From Sphaerulina vaccinii (taxonomy: Eukaryota; Ascomycota; Dothideomycetes; Mycosphaerellales; Mycosphaerellaceae): DNA of 64,000 nt. The DNA lies in NCBI GenBank assembly GCA_022570795.1, contig JAKUDP010000006.1:310001-374000 (forward strand). The letters run 5' to 3'. Each line of letters opens with the position of its first letter. Positions within the stretch are counted from its first letter, which is position 1. The notes under the pieces were generated by a model. The model had not been told where the DNA came from, searched no databases, and saw nothing but the letters and a program-made list of their open reading frames with translations. Shown here one piece after another: positions 54,154 to 63,851 of the stretch. The translations under genes were made by a program, and so were the position numbers.

Positions 54154-54297
54154 AACAGTCGTTCGTGGTCTAGCGGCAGAGCTCGGAAGTCAATGGAACA
54201 GCCGTTGCTGTGCTCAAGACAGCTCCTGAGATCAGCTCCTCATTTATAACTGTGACTGGCTTCCGGTCGGTAGCCAAAGCCAGTCGGCGGTTGTTTT
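54154..54297 (+). ncRNA. Array unit 10
   Basis: AACAGTCGTT pairs over ten positions with GGCGGTTGTT, counting G-U pairs. The A-box-like block is TGGTCTAGCGG. The hairpin CAATGG/AACAG/CCGTTG is at 54191-54207. An extra perfect stem GACTGGC..GCCAGTC lies in the middle. T4 is at 54294-54297. Confidence 0.55.
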
Positions 54298-54374
54298 GCC
54301 TCTTCCTTCTTTTTTCCTCTACCAGCGACAGTCGCCAAGTAGCGTTCATATGCTCCTCGAAACCCCATCCCTTC

Positions 54375-54531
54375 AACAGTCGTCCGTGGTCTAGCGGAAA
54401 GACACGTAAGTCGTCGGCAAAGCTAATGCTATAACATATATGAACGTTCCGAAACCCGTCAACAAGGCCTTCTGTTTCACGAATTCCCGGCAGCTCTTCA
54501 GTAACGCCCAAGTCAGTTGGCGATTGTTTTT
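54375..54531 (+). ncRNA. Array unit 11
   Basis: AACAGTCGTC pairs over ten positions with GGCGATTGTT. The A-box-like block is TGGTCTAGCGG. The hairpin CGTCGGC/AAA/GCTAATG is at 54412-54428 with one mismatch. A T5 tract lies at 54527-54531. A loosely B-box-like TTTCACGAATTCC lies in the middle. TATA-like CATATGC is upstream. Confidence 0.55.
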
Positions 54532-54633
54532 GCTCTCCTCGATGAACGTCTTTTGTCTCTCCCTCGCTTCCTCTTCTCTCGCAGGCAAGGAAACCAGGTA
54601 GCATCCATATACTTCCCAAAACCCTCCCTCTTC

Positions 54634-54784
54634 AACAGTCGTCCATAGTCTAGCGGTATACTCGTAAGTCGTCGACCTAGTTGATGCTGTGCTTGGAGCT
54701 GCCTGAAAATCCAGACATCGACACTGACGATGTCCGTCCTTTAAGGCGGCGGCGCTCACTGCGTGGCATAGAGGCGGATGTTTT
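54634..54784 (+). ncRNA. Array unit 12
   Basis: AACAGTCGTC pairs with GGCGGATGTT with one mismatch. The A-box-like block is TAGTCTAGCGG. The hairpin CGTCGAC/CTA/GTTGATG is at 54670-54686, with an A-T pair replacing the inner G-C of most other units. T4 is at 54781-54784. TATA-like CATATAC is upstream. Confidence 0.53.
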
Positions 54785-55097
54785 GCCAGTTTGTTAGCTG
54801 CTTTTGGCATCCCTTTTGCTCACCGCAAGTATGTTGTATTACGCCAAAAGGCCTCAAATGAGACAAAAGTATCATTATAGTCTCTTACTCATCTCTTCTA
54901 TCATTACAGTAAGGATAGTTCATCATTCCTAGGCAAAACAAGAATGTAGACCTATCTTCGGTCATGTCATGTCATGCAATCGAACGCTATGCAAAACAAT
55001 GTCTCCGTAATCTGCTGACTCGAGATCATGGCTCCCGCAGGCCCATCGAGAGAGCCCTACCAAAGGGATTGCAGCCGACTATCACCACCTGAGGATC
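54785..55097. other. Intergenic after the array
   Basis: About 310 bp, AT-richer, with no further array unit and no gene. Confidence 0.35.
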
Positions 55098-56661
55098 CTA
55101 TACATTCTGTGTGGCTGCTGTAGCGGCTGGGCCATCGGTATCGACTTCCCTTCCTCTTGAAGTGTTCGCTGCCGCATTTGGTGCCGCATCGTGCAGGGTT
55201 GGAGGTTCCGCGACAGAAGCGATCGGCTGGAGTGGATGACCTGGCTGCAGACCACCTGCAGTCTCGTTCCTTGGACCTGCCTCCTCTTCAGCCTTGATTT
55301 CGCTCCCGCGATCACTCAAGCCAGTCATCATCATAGCCCCCTGCTTCTCTTGCAACTCTTCCGTCCAAGCTTGTTGTTCCTTCTTCAGCATGTACTTGGC
55401 ATAGTATATCGTGATACCGGTCCAGATACCAGCCCAGACAAAAGGTGCACTCCAACCCACGACGTATGCTGCTTCCGGTCCTATCGTGAAGATCAGGATC
55501 GTCGTTACCATTGCCATTCCCTCCGCTCCTACAGCCCAGAAGACTCCCAAGCGGCGAAGTAACGATCGAAAGACGTGGGAAGCTTCATATCGTCTGTTGA
55601 GTGCTTCGCGATATTCTGTTCCTCCACTTCCGTCTACAGCTACGACGTCTTCGATCATGCTGTAGATTGCGGGTCGCAGTTGGGCGCCTTTCGGTATCGA
55701 GGACATTCGTACGGGGGCGGGGATCTGGAAGTATCGCATAATGTCGACGACGAGGAGTTCAGTGCCAAAGACCCACATCATGGAGGCTAGAGGCATGGCG
55801 AGCAGGCGTATAGGTGGGTTGGTTGGGACGGTGCCTCTGTAGCAGTGTCAGCAGGTCTCCCGGGTCAAGATAGATGGACAGCACGTACATTATCAGCTCG
55901 AGCATGATGATGACCCATCCGAGTGTGAAGTTCCAGTGAAACCAATCCAGATACTTCCTCCTCGCGCCCAGCACTCTACATGTGCTGCTCTTCTTCCACA
56001 GTCTCCAAAATCTGACAAAGTATTCGACAATACTCACACCTCCAAGCGCAGCCGTGACAATCGAGAAGACAGCATTGGGCGACAGATCTGTCAAGTACCA
56101 TAGACAGAAGTATAGCACAATCGGAGCCGCAATGCAGTCCACCAAGATCATGCTCCAGAAGAAAGCAATGAACCACCTCCTATCCCACAAGCTGTAATTT
56201 AATGGCGGAGGTTCCGGTTCATATAACGGTCTTGATTCCTCCGCAGTCTGGTATCCTTCCAATGCTTCCACGTCCGGCGCAGTAGGATCGAGACGCCCTT
56301 CTGACTGTGTTCGTATCGCATCTGGACTAAGAGCAACATTGGCACCAGAAGAGCGCCTTCGCACCATTGTCAGACTGGGTCGGCCATAGGGTCCATCTCG
56401 TCGTACATCAAAGTCCTGTGATGATCGTGGCGCGCGATGATCTCGCGCTATCTGTGTACTTCGTCGAGGCGCCGACTCTGATTCTCGAGGGAGTTGGACG
56501 CTCTTGCGCCCTTTTGTCACCGGAGAGGAGACATTATTGCTAGAAGGACTCTGCAGCTCACTGTCGTCGGTGTGGACGTGTATGCTGGGTCTGGAAGGAG
56601 GATCAAACGGGCCGTCGTGTCGCTGGTCAAAGTCGTGTGTCTTGGGATCTTCGCCCGTCAT
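55098..56661 (-). CDS. Multi-pass membrane protein, conserved fungal, two exons
   Basis: Exons are 55889-56661 and 55098-55836 with a 52-nt intron (GTACGT..CTACAG) that restores MLELIIGTVPTNPPIRLLAM. The product is 503 residues. The first 165 are disordered, Ser/Arg-rich and basic; then about seven hydrophobic spans (for example WFIAFFWSMILVDCIAAPIV, FSIVTAALGGVSIVEYFV, FTLGWVIIMLELI, MAMVTTILIFTIGPEAAYVV and APFVWAGIWTGITIYYAKYM) alternate with short loops; the C-terminal 90 residues are polar. I recognise it only as a fungal conserved membrane protein. Sensing or transport are both possible. Confidence 0.82.
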
Positions 56662-57116
56662 TGTGGTGTGTGGTTTGTTGTGTGTTTGTTGTATGCGGGA
56701 GTATTAGTGATGTGTACTACTGTCGAGGCATTGTTACAGTCTCTACAATGGATAAGGCAAAGGAAAGAAACACTGGTAAGACGGCTTCATCACTCCCATC
56801 ACTCCCATAACATCCGACATCCAAAACGTCATTCCTTCCTCGTATGAACTGCCAAGCTTGCGAATGACAACCTAGGATGAACGCAGCCACTGACAAGCTC
56901 CACCAACCTCTGGCCAACCTCATCTCTCCCACCTACTTACTAATCACGTTCAAGCCGCCTTGGTATACCAGAAAACCTCTCTTGCGACGCTTGACTTCAA
57001 ACACGTGAATGGTAGCCGTCGGGTGGCGTTCGCGCCCGCTTCAGACCTGCAAACAGCGCAAAGAGCCTTGACCACGACCACCAACTACGAATACGAATAT
57101 GTGAGAGAAGAACAAC
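56662..57116. promoter_or_regulatory. Divergent intergenic region
   Basis: About 455 bp between two divergent genes. No coding sequence is supported. Confidence 0.35.
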
Positions 57117-58241
57117 ATGCGCGTCCTACCACTCGGACTCTCCCTCCTATCTCTTGGTATCCTTGGCTGTGCGAGTAAGCAGCAAGTACCTTTCATCCGA
57201 CATGCCGACAATCGCAATGTCAGTGCAGCACTCTTCACAGAACTGGAAGAGCTTGCTCGTATGGTCGACATCGCCTACTGTGTTGGTAGCACAAGCTGGG
57301 GCATTTCGAAGCCCTTCAGCTGTCTATCACGATGTAGCGACTTCCCTAGCTTTGAGCTGATCACGACCTGGAATACTGGACCTCTACTGAGTGATTCTTG
57401 CGGATATATTGCCCTGGACCACGACGAGCAGCGTATCATCGTCGCCTTTAGAGGAACCTACAGCATTGCGAACACTATCGTGGACTTGAGCACTGTTCCA
57501 CAGAAATATGTGCCCTATCCGGGGGAGGATGATGGGGAAGAGCCTTCCATGAAAGTGGCAGACGAACCCAAGTGTACGAATTGCACTGTCCATATGGGCT
57601 TCCACTCGTCCTGGCTCAACACGAGGAAGCAAATATTGCCAGACCTTCAAGCACAACTATTTGTACACCCAGACTATCAGCTTACTCTGGTTGGCCACTC
57701 GCTTGGCGGTGCGGTCGCTGCCCTAGCTGGTCTGGACCTACTTGCACGTGGCTACAACCCTGTCATCACCACATTTGGCGAGCCACGAGCCGGAAACGTC
57801 GGCCTCGTCAGGTACATTGACGATCGATTCAATTTGACAAAGGCTGCACCGGTGGATGATACGAAAACGAAATACAGAAGAGTGACCCATACCGACGACC
57901 CAGTTCCTCAACTTCCACTGACAGAATGGGGCTACGCTATGCATGCCGGAGAAATCTATATATCGAAGTCGGACCTGTCACCCGACATCGTGGACCTACA
58001 GCACTGCAACGGCGACAATGATAAAGATTGTATTGCTGGACAAGATTCGACTCTGCTCGCGTCGGTCAAGGACGAGCTCTACGATGTCGCGACAGAACCG
58101 TGGGGCATTCCATCACGATATAAGCTCTGGCAGCTTTTCTTCGCACATCGAGACTACTTCTGGCGGCTAGGACTGTGTGTGCCTGGCGGTGACCCGCTGG
58201 GAGGTGGCGGGAAGTATGGACCTACTCATGAAGACTTGTGA
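57117..58241 (+). CDS. Secreted class 3 lipase
   Basis: 374 residues, no intron. The signal peptide MRVLPLGLSLLSLGILGCA leads into a Rhizomucor-type (class 3) alpha/beta-hydrolase. The nucleophile elbow is GHSLGG (Ser about 195); RIIVAFRGTYSIAN precedes the oxyanion strand. The Asp is probably in HTDDPVPQLPL, and the His in the HAGEIYI or later segment. Cysteine pairs (CTNC, HCNGDNDKDC) fit the secreted fungal lipases. Expected to hydrolyse triacylglycerols or other esters outside the cell. Confidence 0.92.
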   Translation: MRVLPLGLSLLSLGILGCASKQQVPFIRHADNRNVSAALFTELEELARMVDIAYCVGSTSWGISKPFSCLSRCSDFPSFELITTWNTGPLLSDSCGYIALDHDEQRIIVAFRGTYSIANTIVDLSTVPQKYVPYPGEDDGEEPSMKVADEPKCTNCTVHMGFHSSWLNTRKQILPDLQAQLFVHPDYQLTLVGHSLGGAVAALAGLDLLARGYNPVITTFGEPRAGNVGLVRYIDDRFNLTKAAPVDDTKTKYRRVTHTDDPVPQLPLTEWGYAMHAGEIYISKSDLSPDIVDLQHCNGDNDKDCIAGQDSTLLASVKDELYDVATEPWGIPSRYKLWQLFFAHRDYFWRLGLCVPGGDPLGGGGKYGPTHEDL

Positions 58242-58532
58242 GGTGCTCTGCTCGAAAGCGTTTGGCGACAAGACTGCCACATGTAGCTATTGACTGTTGG
58301 CAGATGGAAAAGCTCGTGACTACTGTTCACATACCTTGTTCTATTCCTGGCCTTTCTTTCTTCACAGCACGCGGCAAGACAAAGACCTCCATCAAATCCT
58401 TTGTTCGACCAAGCCATTGTATACTCCAGTAAGACGAGGACATCTATCTTCGAGGGCGGCCATCCACCTCGCACCCACTAACACAGCACTATTTTCTTTT
58501 GTATATACGCACTAACGACCTTCGCGATCATC

Positions 58533-59066
58533 ATGCTTACCCAAAACATCCTCACCTGCGCTCTACTGGCTGGCCAGCACGCAGCAGCAGCGTATCTTCC
58601 ACGCCGCGACCAATCAGTCTCGTTTCAGGCTATTACGGTCACCAAGACCGTCAGCTTGACCACTTACGCCGCACCAACTTCATCCACCACGAAGAAACCT
58701 CGAAAGACTGTCACTCGTACTTCGACCAAAGTCGTGTACGAAACGTCGAGCTCAGCCGACGTCAATCCTATCAATGGGCTTCCGGCTCCAACTTCGAGCT
58801 CTGCTGTGAACCCTATCAATGGCTTTCCAGTTCCGACTGCGTCTTCAAGCACGAAGGCCAAGAGCACTTCCAGCAAGACTAAGACGAAGACCAAGGCGAA
58901 GGTCTGTAGTCAGGGTTCGTATATTTATGAGTGCGCCAACGCTACTGCTAAGCCTAGCACTATCACGACCAAGACGAAGAGTGCCGTGGGTGTTGTCATT
59001 ACGCCTCTGACGAAGTCGACTATTGGCGGAAAAGAGACGTACATTCCTGTCGCTTCTGGTGTTTGA
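58533..59066 (+). CDS. Secreted Ser/Thr-rich protein with internal repeat
   Basis: 177 residues with an N-terminal signal sequence (MLTQNILTCALLAGQHAAAA). The mature part is dominated by Ser, Thr and Lys, with an imperfect repeat VNPINGLPAPTSSS / VNPINGFPVPTASS. Two cysteines (CSQGSYIYEC) sit near the middle. It is likely heavily O-glycosylated and extracellular or cell-wall-associated. There is no catalytic motif. I cannot name the family. Confidence 0.72.
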   Translation: MLTQNILTCALLAGQHAAAAYLPRRDQSVSFQAITVTKTVSLTTYAAPTSSTTKKPRKTVTRTSTKVVYETSSSADVNPINGLPAPTSSSAVNPINGFPVPTASSSTKAKSTSSKTKTKTKAKVCSQGSYIYECANATAKPSTITTKTKSAVGVVITPLTKSTIGGKETYIPVASGV

Positions 59067-59765
59067 AAGGCCAGTGAGTGAACCTTCTTATTCAGTCTGT
59101 TTGCTGCAGCTTTGCCCTGCCTTGCTTTCTCCTATATCTGCTTATATATCATGCACTCCTTGTCTCAAACTTCTCTTACTGCATTCACGACTATACTGAT
59201 ATCTAAATCTACATATAAACTCAACAGCATCATCTATAACCACCAAGACTTTTTTCTTCTCTCTTAGCTTGCTTGCCGACCATTCACAGATTTCACAGAG
59301 TTCACCATCGTCTGTGCTGGACACGAATACAAAGTTCATCGCTTGGTCATCTCGTCGCACTCCGCGTCCACCTGCAGACAACAACAGGTTCTTCCACATC
59401 AATTTCGTCTGCACTACACCTCTCTCGCCTTTTGGTTCCCCTCCACGACCTCGCGTTGAGATTCGTGGTCAACCGCCGACCGCTGCGCTTGCAAAGCTCC
59501 GAACGCACCAGCGCCGCCGCTTCAGAGACAGCACCGCTCACCCTCTTCTGCCGCTGCCATTACACACAAGAAAACCTCACATCGTGTCTGCACTGCTTCG
59601 CTCTCACACTATCCGCCTATCGCCGCGCCCCCAAAGCTCCGACCATACCAGCAAGCGCCAGCGCCGTCAGCGCAGAGACATTCTCGCTTCATCCCTTTCT
59701 CAACGTCGCCGTGTCGCCTGCAGTACAGATTCATCTCCTCGTTCCAGCCAACAAGGACTTCGAGA
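59067..59765. other. Gene-poor stretch with competing frames
   Basis: Two long overlapping frames run through this area (59269 and 59273 onward) but both begin with TTG and lack recognisable content. No gene is called. Confidence 0.35.
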
Positions 59766-60245
59766 ATGGTTTCGTGTGTGGCAGCATCTCCAAAGTCATC
59801 CACGCCAATCTACTTCTGCTCATGGCAGAGTGCGAGACTGGCGATGTTTTGGACACGCTGTTCTTCATTCACGCAACTGGAGGAGGAATTTCGCCGCCTG
59901 GGCAGGCCCATCGTCCTCTTATTGCAGCTGCAAGACGATCAGATGAGACTCGGAAAAGCATCCAAGAAGCGCACCCAACAACGCAATCCTGTTGCATTAC
60001 CATTGACGCCGTGCAGACCACCACCAGGAGCCGGATCACGCCCTACCTCAAGCCAAATGGACAAACCAAGGTCATTCAGCTCACTACACTGGCCGAGGCG
60101 ATTACAGAGGTCGTCTCACAGTCAATTTTTCACGATCTTGCGAAGGGCGCGCAGCGAGCCAGCTACACCATTCAGCGAAGGGCGATACTTCACAACAAGA
60201 AAACTAAGACCATCAACAAGACTTTCCCAACGCCGCAAATGCTAG
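59766..60245 (+). CDS. Hypothetical protein, low support
   Basis: The frame opens MVSCVAASPKSSTPIYF and includes QLEEEFRRLGRPIVLLLQL, then QDDQMRLGKASKKRTQQRN and a basic Ser/Arg-rich tail of 159 residues in total. A competing frame shifted by one base (59273-60313) covers the same area with similar length. The middle looks helix-forming and basic, a pattern seen in small nuclear proteins, but I have no motif and no splice signal to choose between frames. Confidence 0.3.
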   Translation: MVSCVAASPKSSTPIYFCSWQSARLAMFWTRCSSFTQLEEEFRRLGRPIVLLLQLQDDQMRLGKASKKRTQQRNPVALPLTPCRPPPGAGSRPTSSQMDKPRSFSSLHWPRRLQRSSHSQFFTILRRARSEPATPFSEGRYFTTRKLRPSTRLSQRRKC

Positions 60246-60663
60246 CCTTCGCGGAACACCAACTGCCGCCATTTCTTAGCCACTGCATTAGCGCACTATC
60301 AAGTTGGGTGTAGACATGCAAACGACAGCGCAAGTATTCTGGCCATGGCTCATACCTATGCTGCTGGACGAAGAAGTGCTATGCTTACTAAAACTTGGAC
60401 TGATATGAAAACATTCCTGACAGATATGATACCTGGTTAACTCCTTTCAATTAATAGACCGATTGATTGTGGCTTCTTCTCACAGCGACTGCCATGCTCT
60501 CATATCAGCAGTCATCACCTTCCTGGGTGCACTTCTCTGAACAATGGATGAGTACCAGGGCGCTATGGGTGGGCAAAAAGCGGAATGAGCTGTCATACTT
60601 GAAGTAGAGCTATAGTGTCAACAAAAATGAAGCCTCTCTCCAACTTCTATGTCAATAAGTGCT
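60246..60663. other. Intergenic, nothing recognised
   Basis: About 420 bp with no supported gene; 3' flank of the glycosyltransferase gene on the minus strand. Confidence 0.3.
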
Positions 60664-63461
60664 TCAACCCTCCATAACTTCTCCAAACATAGCATCAGCT
60701 TTCTCCTGCTCCGCCGCTGCAACAGCTTGCTCTTTGCGAACCTCAACAGCAACTGCAGACGTAACATTCGTTCCCACTGTAACCCCCGAAATTCCCCAAA
60801 CCTGACTTCCAAGATTCCTCGCCACTAGGCTAAAGACCGTAACGCTCATGAAAGGAGAAATACATCTATTAATCATAAAACCGCAAAGTAACTTCTTCCA
60901 GTTCCTCCGCAGGTGATCATTCAAGAAAATTACAGCGAAACCGAACCAGAAGCTCGGAGTGAAAGATATGATCAATAGTGGTAGTAATTCGAGAGCGTTG
61001 AAGTTCGTAGCGACTCCATATAAGAAAAGTCCAGTGTTGAACACTCGATAATATACCATTGTCAACCGACTAATCTCTATCAGGGCAGCAATTCGAGTAA
61101 TAGGTATCATATTCGCTCCTGCGAAGTAGAAGTAATTGTTGAAATAAGCATTACTGCCCCAACGTCTACGCTGAGAGAGATAGTGCTTGAGAGATTGTGG
61201 AGCGACAGTCTCCGATCCGGCTTCGGGGACGAATAATGTGTGGAGATGTTTCCCTTGCGAAAGCATTGAATATGTCAAACGACGATCGGTTCCTAAGTAT
61301 TGGACTTGATGTCGTAGAACTGGGAAAGTTGTGACAGGTTCGGCATATTTCTGTATCGCACCTGCCATTTCTGGTCGAATGACGACCATTGTGATGCAGC
61401 CTGGAAGACAAGTAACTTTTCCCAAGAAATGCTCTGCGCCTCGTCGCGCGATTTGTCCGAAACTGTATTGGAATTGTTGATAGAGATTCCAGACTGACCA
61501 TTCCAGCCCTGGTTCGTACTCAACGAAGACGAATCCACAGGCTGCTATTGCTTTTGGATCAGCAAGACATGCATCGGCGAGTTTCGCGAGGGCTCCTTCG
61601 TGGATTGTACTATCGGCATCTGTACAAAAGACCAAGTCAAATGTGCTGAAGTCGGGATTCTGAGTGAGTTCTGGAATGATCGTAGACCAGAGCTCTTCTC
61701 GAAGGTCTTTGATTGACTGGTCCATGTTCTGTCGCGGATAGTTGAATAGATCGTGGCAGAGTATTAGAGAGTCTTTGTTGCCAGCGTTGGGCATCTTCTC
61801 GATACACAAAGTTGGTATATCATCAACCAGCATCGATTTGTAGTGTACCGATTTTCCACTTGAGGGAGACATATTTCCGCGTGATCGATGCTACTACCCT
61901 CGTCATATGCGATTTGATTGGTCTTGGCTTTCCATCAAGGATTACACACATGACTTGGCGGTGTTCTCCTGTGCCGTTGTCTCGGAGCGAGAATAGTGTT
62001 TTGACAATCTGTTCCTCGGACTCGGAGTATGCTGGTATCAAGCTGAGAATCCATGCTGCCTTGGTGACCTTCTGTACTTCGCAGAAAAGTGGCTTAATCT
62101 TGTTGTATATGCGGCATACGATCTGGAGCCAGACTGACAAGAAGTCTTTGCTTTTGAAGAACAGGATCATGGCCAGAACCCAGGTACCAGAATAGCCCAT
62201 GCCGCTAGCAACTATGCAGGCAATATTGGCAGATAGCACGAGGGATCCGAAGAACAGGCGTTGATGGAGTAGTTCTTTCTTTCTTAAGTTCCGTGCTGGG
62301 TTGGTCGGCCCTTCTGGATCGTCAACGCCTTTCTCAATGTCAACACTGAAAGCTGCAACACTTGGTGTGTGGTAGAATGTTGCAGCTTCTTCGGCAGTGG
62401 GTGCTATGACACCTTCTAGAGCATGAGCTAGAATCGATTGTCGCCGTTCACTGCCGAACACAGCCTCTGTAGCACTTGATAGCCTGTGTCGTATCTGCAA
62501 ACCGAGAGAACGTGCTCGAAAGTGATGACCGGCATCCTGACTAGCGTTTCGAGTGCTAGACGTTCGAGCATTTTCGTTGTAAGATTGCGATCGGAAGGAC
62601 CATCGTCGTCGTGAGTGTCGAGCCATGCTTTCGGATTGATCTTTCTGCTCGATTGCCTGCCTTCCATCGTCGCTGCCGAACGCAAAATCATGATGCGCGA
62701 CGCCTTGACCATTCAGCTCTGACCTGCGAGGGAACTCGTAAGATGGTAAGGTAAGACCCCATGATCTCCTCTTCGACGCTTGTAAGTAAGTGTCATGTTC
62801 TCGAGAGCCATATGCTAAGCGCTCTGAGCGTGGCCGTTCTTTTCGCAAACGTCGCTTCCCCCCGCTGACTAGAAGTACTCTGCTGCGATGGCCTAGATGA
62901 CTCCACGAGACTTGAAGCTTGCCTTACATCAGCATTGTGATAGTAAGCTACAGGTATTGATGATAGCCTGCGATGGGTGATCGAGCTGCTAGGCCTTTCG
63001 TTGACTGTAGCAGCTAGCGCTTGATGTTCAGGGTGTTCAACGATCGTGGATGGTGTGAAGTCTGGAGCGTACGCGCTGATTGGTCTCTATCGTGTTGTGC
63101 GTCTTGGAAGTTGGCTCACATAGGAGATACGAGAGAAATTGATAGAAGTGCGTCTCGATTGTGTGTCGCCCACCGCTACTGAGGCCCTGGGGTGTTGTTG
63201 ACGGTCTTGTTCGAGTGATACAGCAGAACTTGAGCCTGGCTGTACAACAAGAGTGTCGAGGTCCGCCAGAGGCCTGCTGAAGTTGATAGGCAAAGAGACA
63301 TGTCTGTCTTCGGGCCTCAGTTTGCCATCGTCGGAGTTCGAGCCTGGATAGGTTGGCAACGACCGTTGCTGATATCTGAGCCAAGGTCTGCTGAAGTTGG
63401 GCGCAATTGCAGAAGACGACTGTCTATGTTGCGATCCTCCCTGACGTTCATCATGGCTCAT
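60664..63461 (-). CDS. Chitin-synthase-like family 2 glycosyltransferase, frame broken
   Basis: The C-terminal frame (60664 to about 61,830) carries the chitin synthase signatures: VFCTDADS, EYEPGLEWSVWNLYQQF, CLPGCITM, LGTDRRLT and LSQRRRWGSNA, followed by several membrane spans. The N-terminal frame (about 61,826 to 62,848) carries a disordered Ser/Arg-rich lead, two spans, and the start of the GT2 domain (LSLIPAYSESEEQIVKTLF, CVILDGKPRP, KYVSLKWKIGTLQIDAG). The two parts are in different frames: IDAG should run into VDDIPTLCIEK, but a shift near 61,823-61,830 (net loss of two bases or gain of one) separates them, and no intron fits. Further upstream, MSHDERQGGSQHRQSS (from 63461) probably starts the protein through one or two more introns that I could not place cleanly. 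Expected role: cell-wall polysaccharide synthesis. Confidence 0.72.
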
Positions 63462-63851
63462 GGCTCATGGCCCACGTAGGCTACCCAGTGGCGATTGAAC
63501 CATGTGTCATCGATGCTCCAGCTCAACGAGTGTTCCGACCAGAAGTAACGAATGTGCTAGTACGTATGACCGGAAGTGGCTCCTTGTCGCACAGTATTTG
63601 CTTGGAAGGCCAGGTATGTCTTGAAGGAATGTAGTACCAAGCGCGGCCGCACCCAAGAATGCATTGGCGACGGCGGATCATCCTCCGCGGCGCATGCCAG
63701 CGCCTATCAGTCGCTTGTTAGCAACATCACTTGCCCCATGCGGCCACGGTCGTCGACGCCGTGCGATATGAGGAAGGAAATTGTGGCATGGACTGCGCAC
63801 CTGGAAAGCGAGAACTCCATACAGTCATATATCGTCATATCAGCTTGTTGG
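63462..63851. other. Intergenic, nothing recognised
   Basis: About 390 bp; promoter side of the glycosyltransferase gene and 3' flank of the last gene. Confidence 0.3.

Larger units (their letters stand above)
51890..54784 (+). repeat. Array of twelve diverged tandem units, candidate Pol III RNA genes
   Basis: Twelve related units start every 221-267 bp. Each has, in order: a TATA-like CATATAC or variant about 25-40 bp upstream; a 5' block AACAGTCGTC or variant; an A-box-like TGGTCTAGCGG; the core AAGTCGTCGG..CTGATG hairpin; a variable middle; a block GGCGATTG running into TTTT; and often a second CTTCTTTTG tract shortly after. The 5' and 3' blocks are complementary. Similarity between units is confined to these blocks, so the structure, not a coding frame, is conserved. 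No reading frame runs through the array. Confidence 0.7.

Noticed and set aside
51890..54784. Several frames of 60-150 codons inside the tandem array
   Set aside because: They use different frames in different units, often with non-ATG starts, while the conserved blocks are spaced by non-multiples of three and obey pairing rules, so a protein family is unlikely.
51890..54784. Array as ordinary tRNA genes or a tRNA-derived SINE
   Set aside because: The A-box fits, but there is no clear B-box with GGTTCGANTCC, no 7-bp acceptor plus CCA-ready end, no poly-A or target-site duplications, and each unit has its own upstream TATA.
59273..60313. A 346-residue protein
   Set aside because: Begins with TTG, has no motif, and overlaps a competing frame that looks slightly more protein-like.
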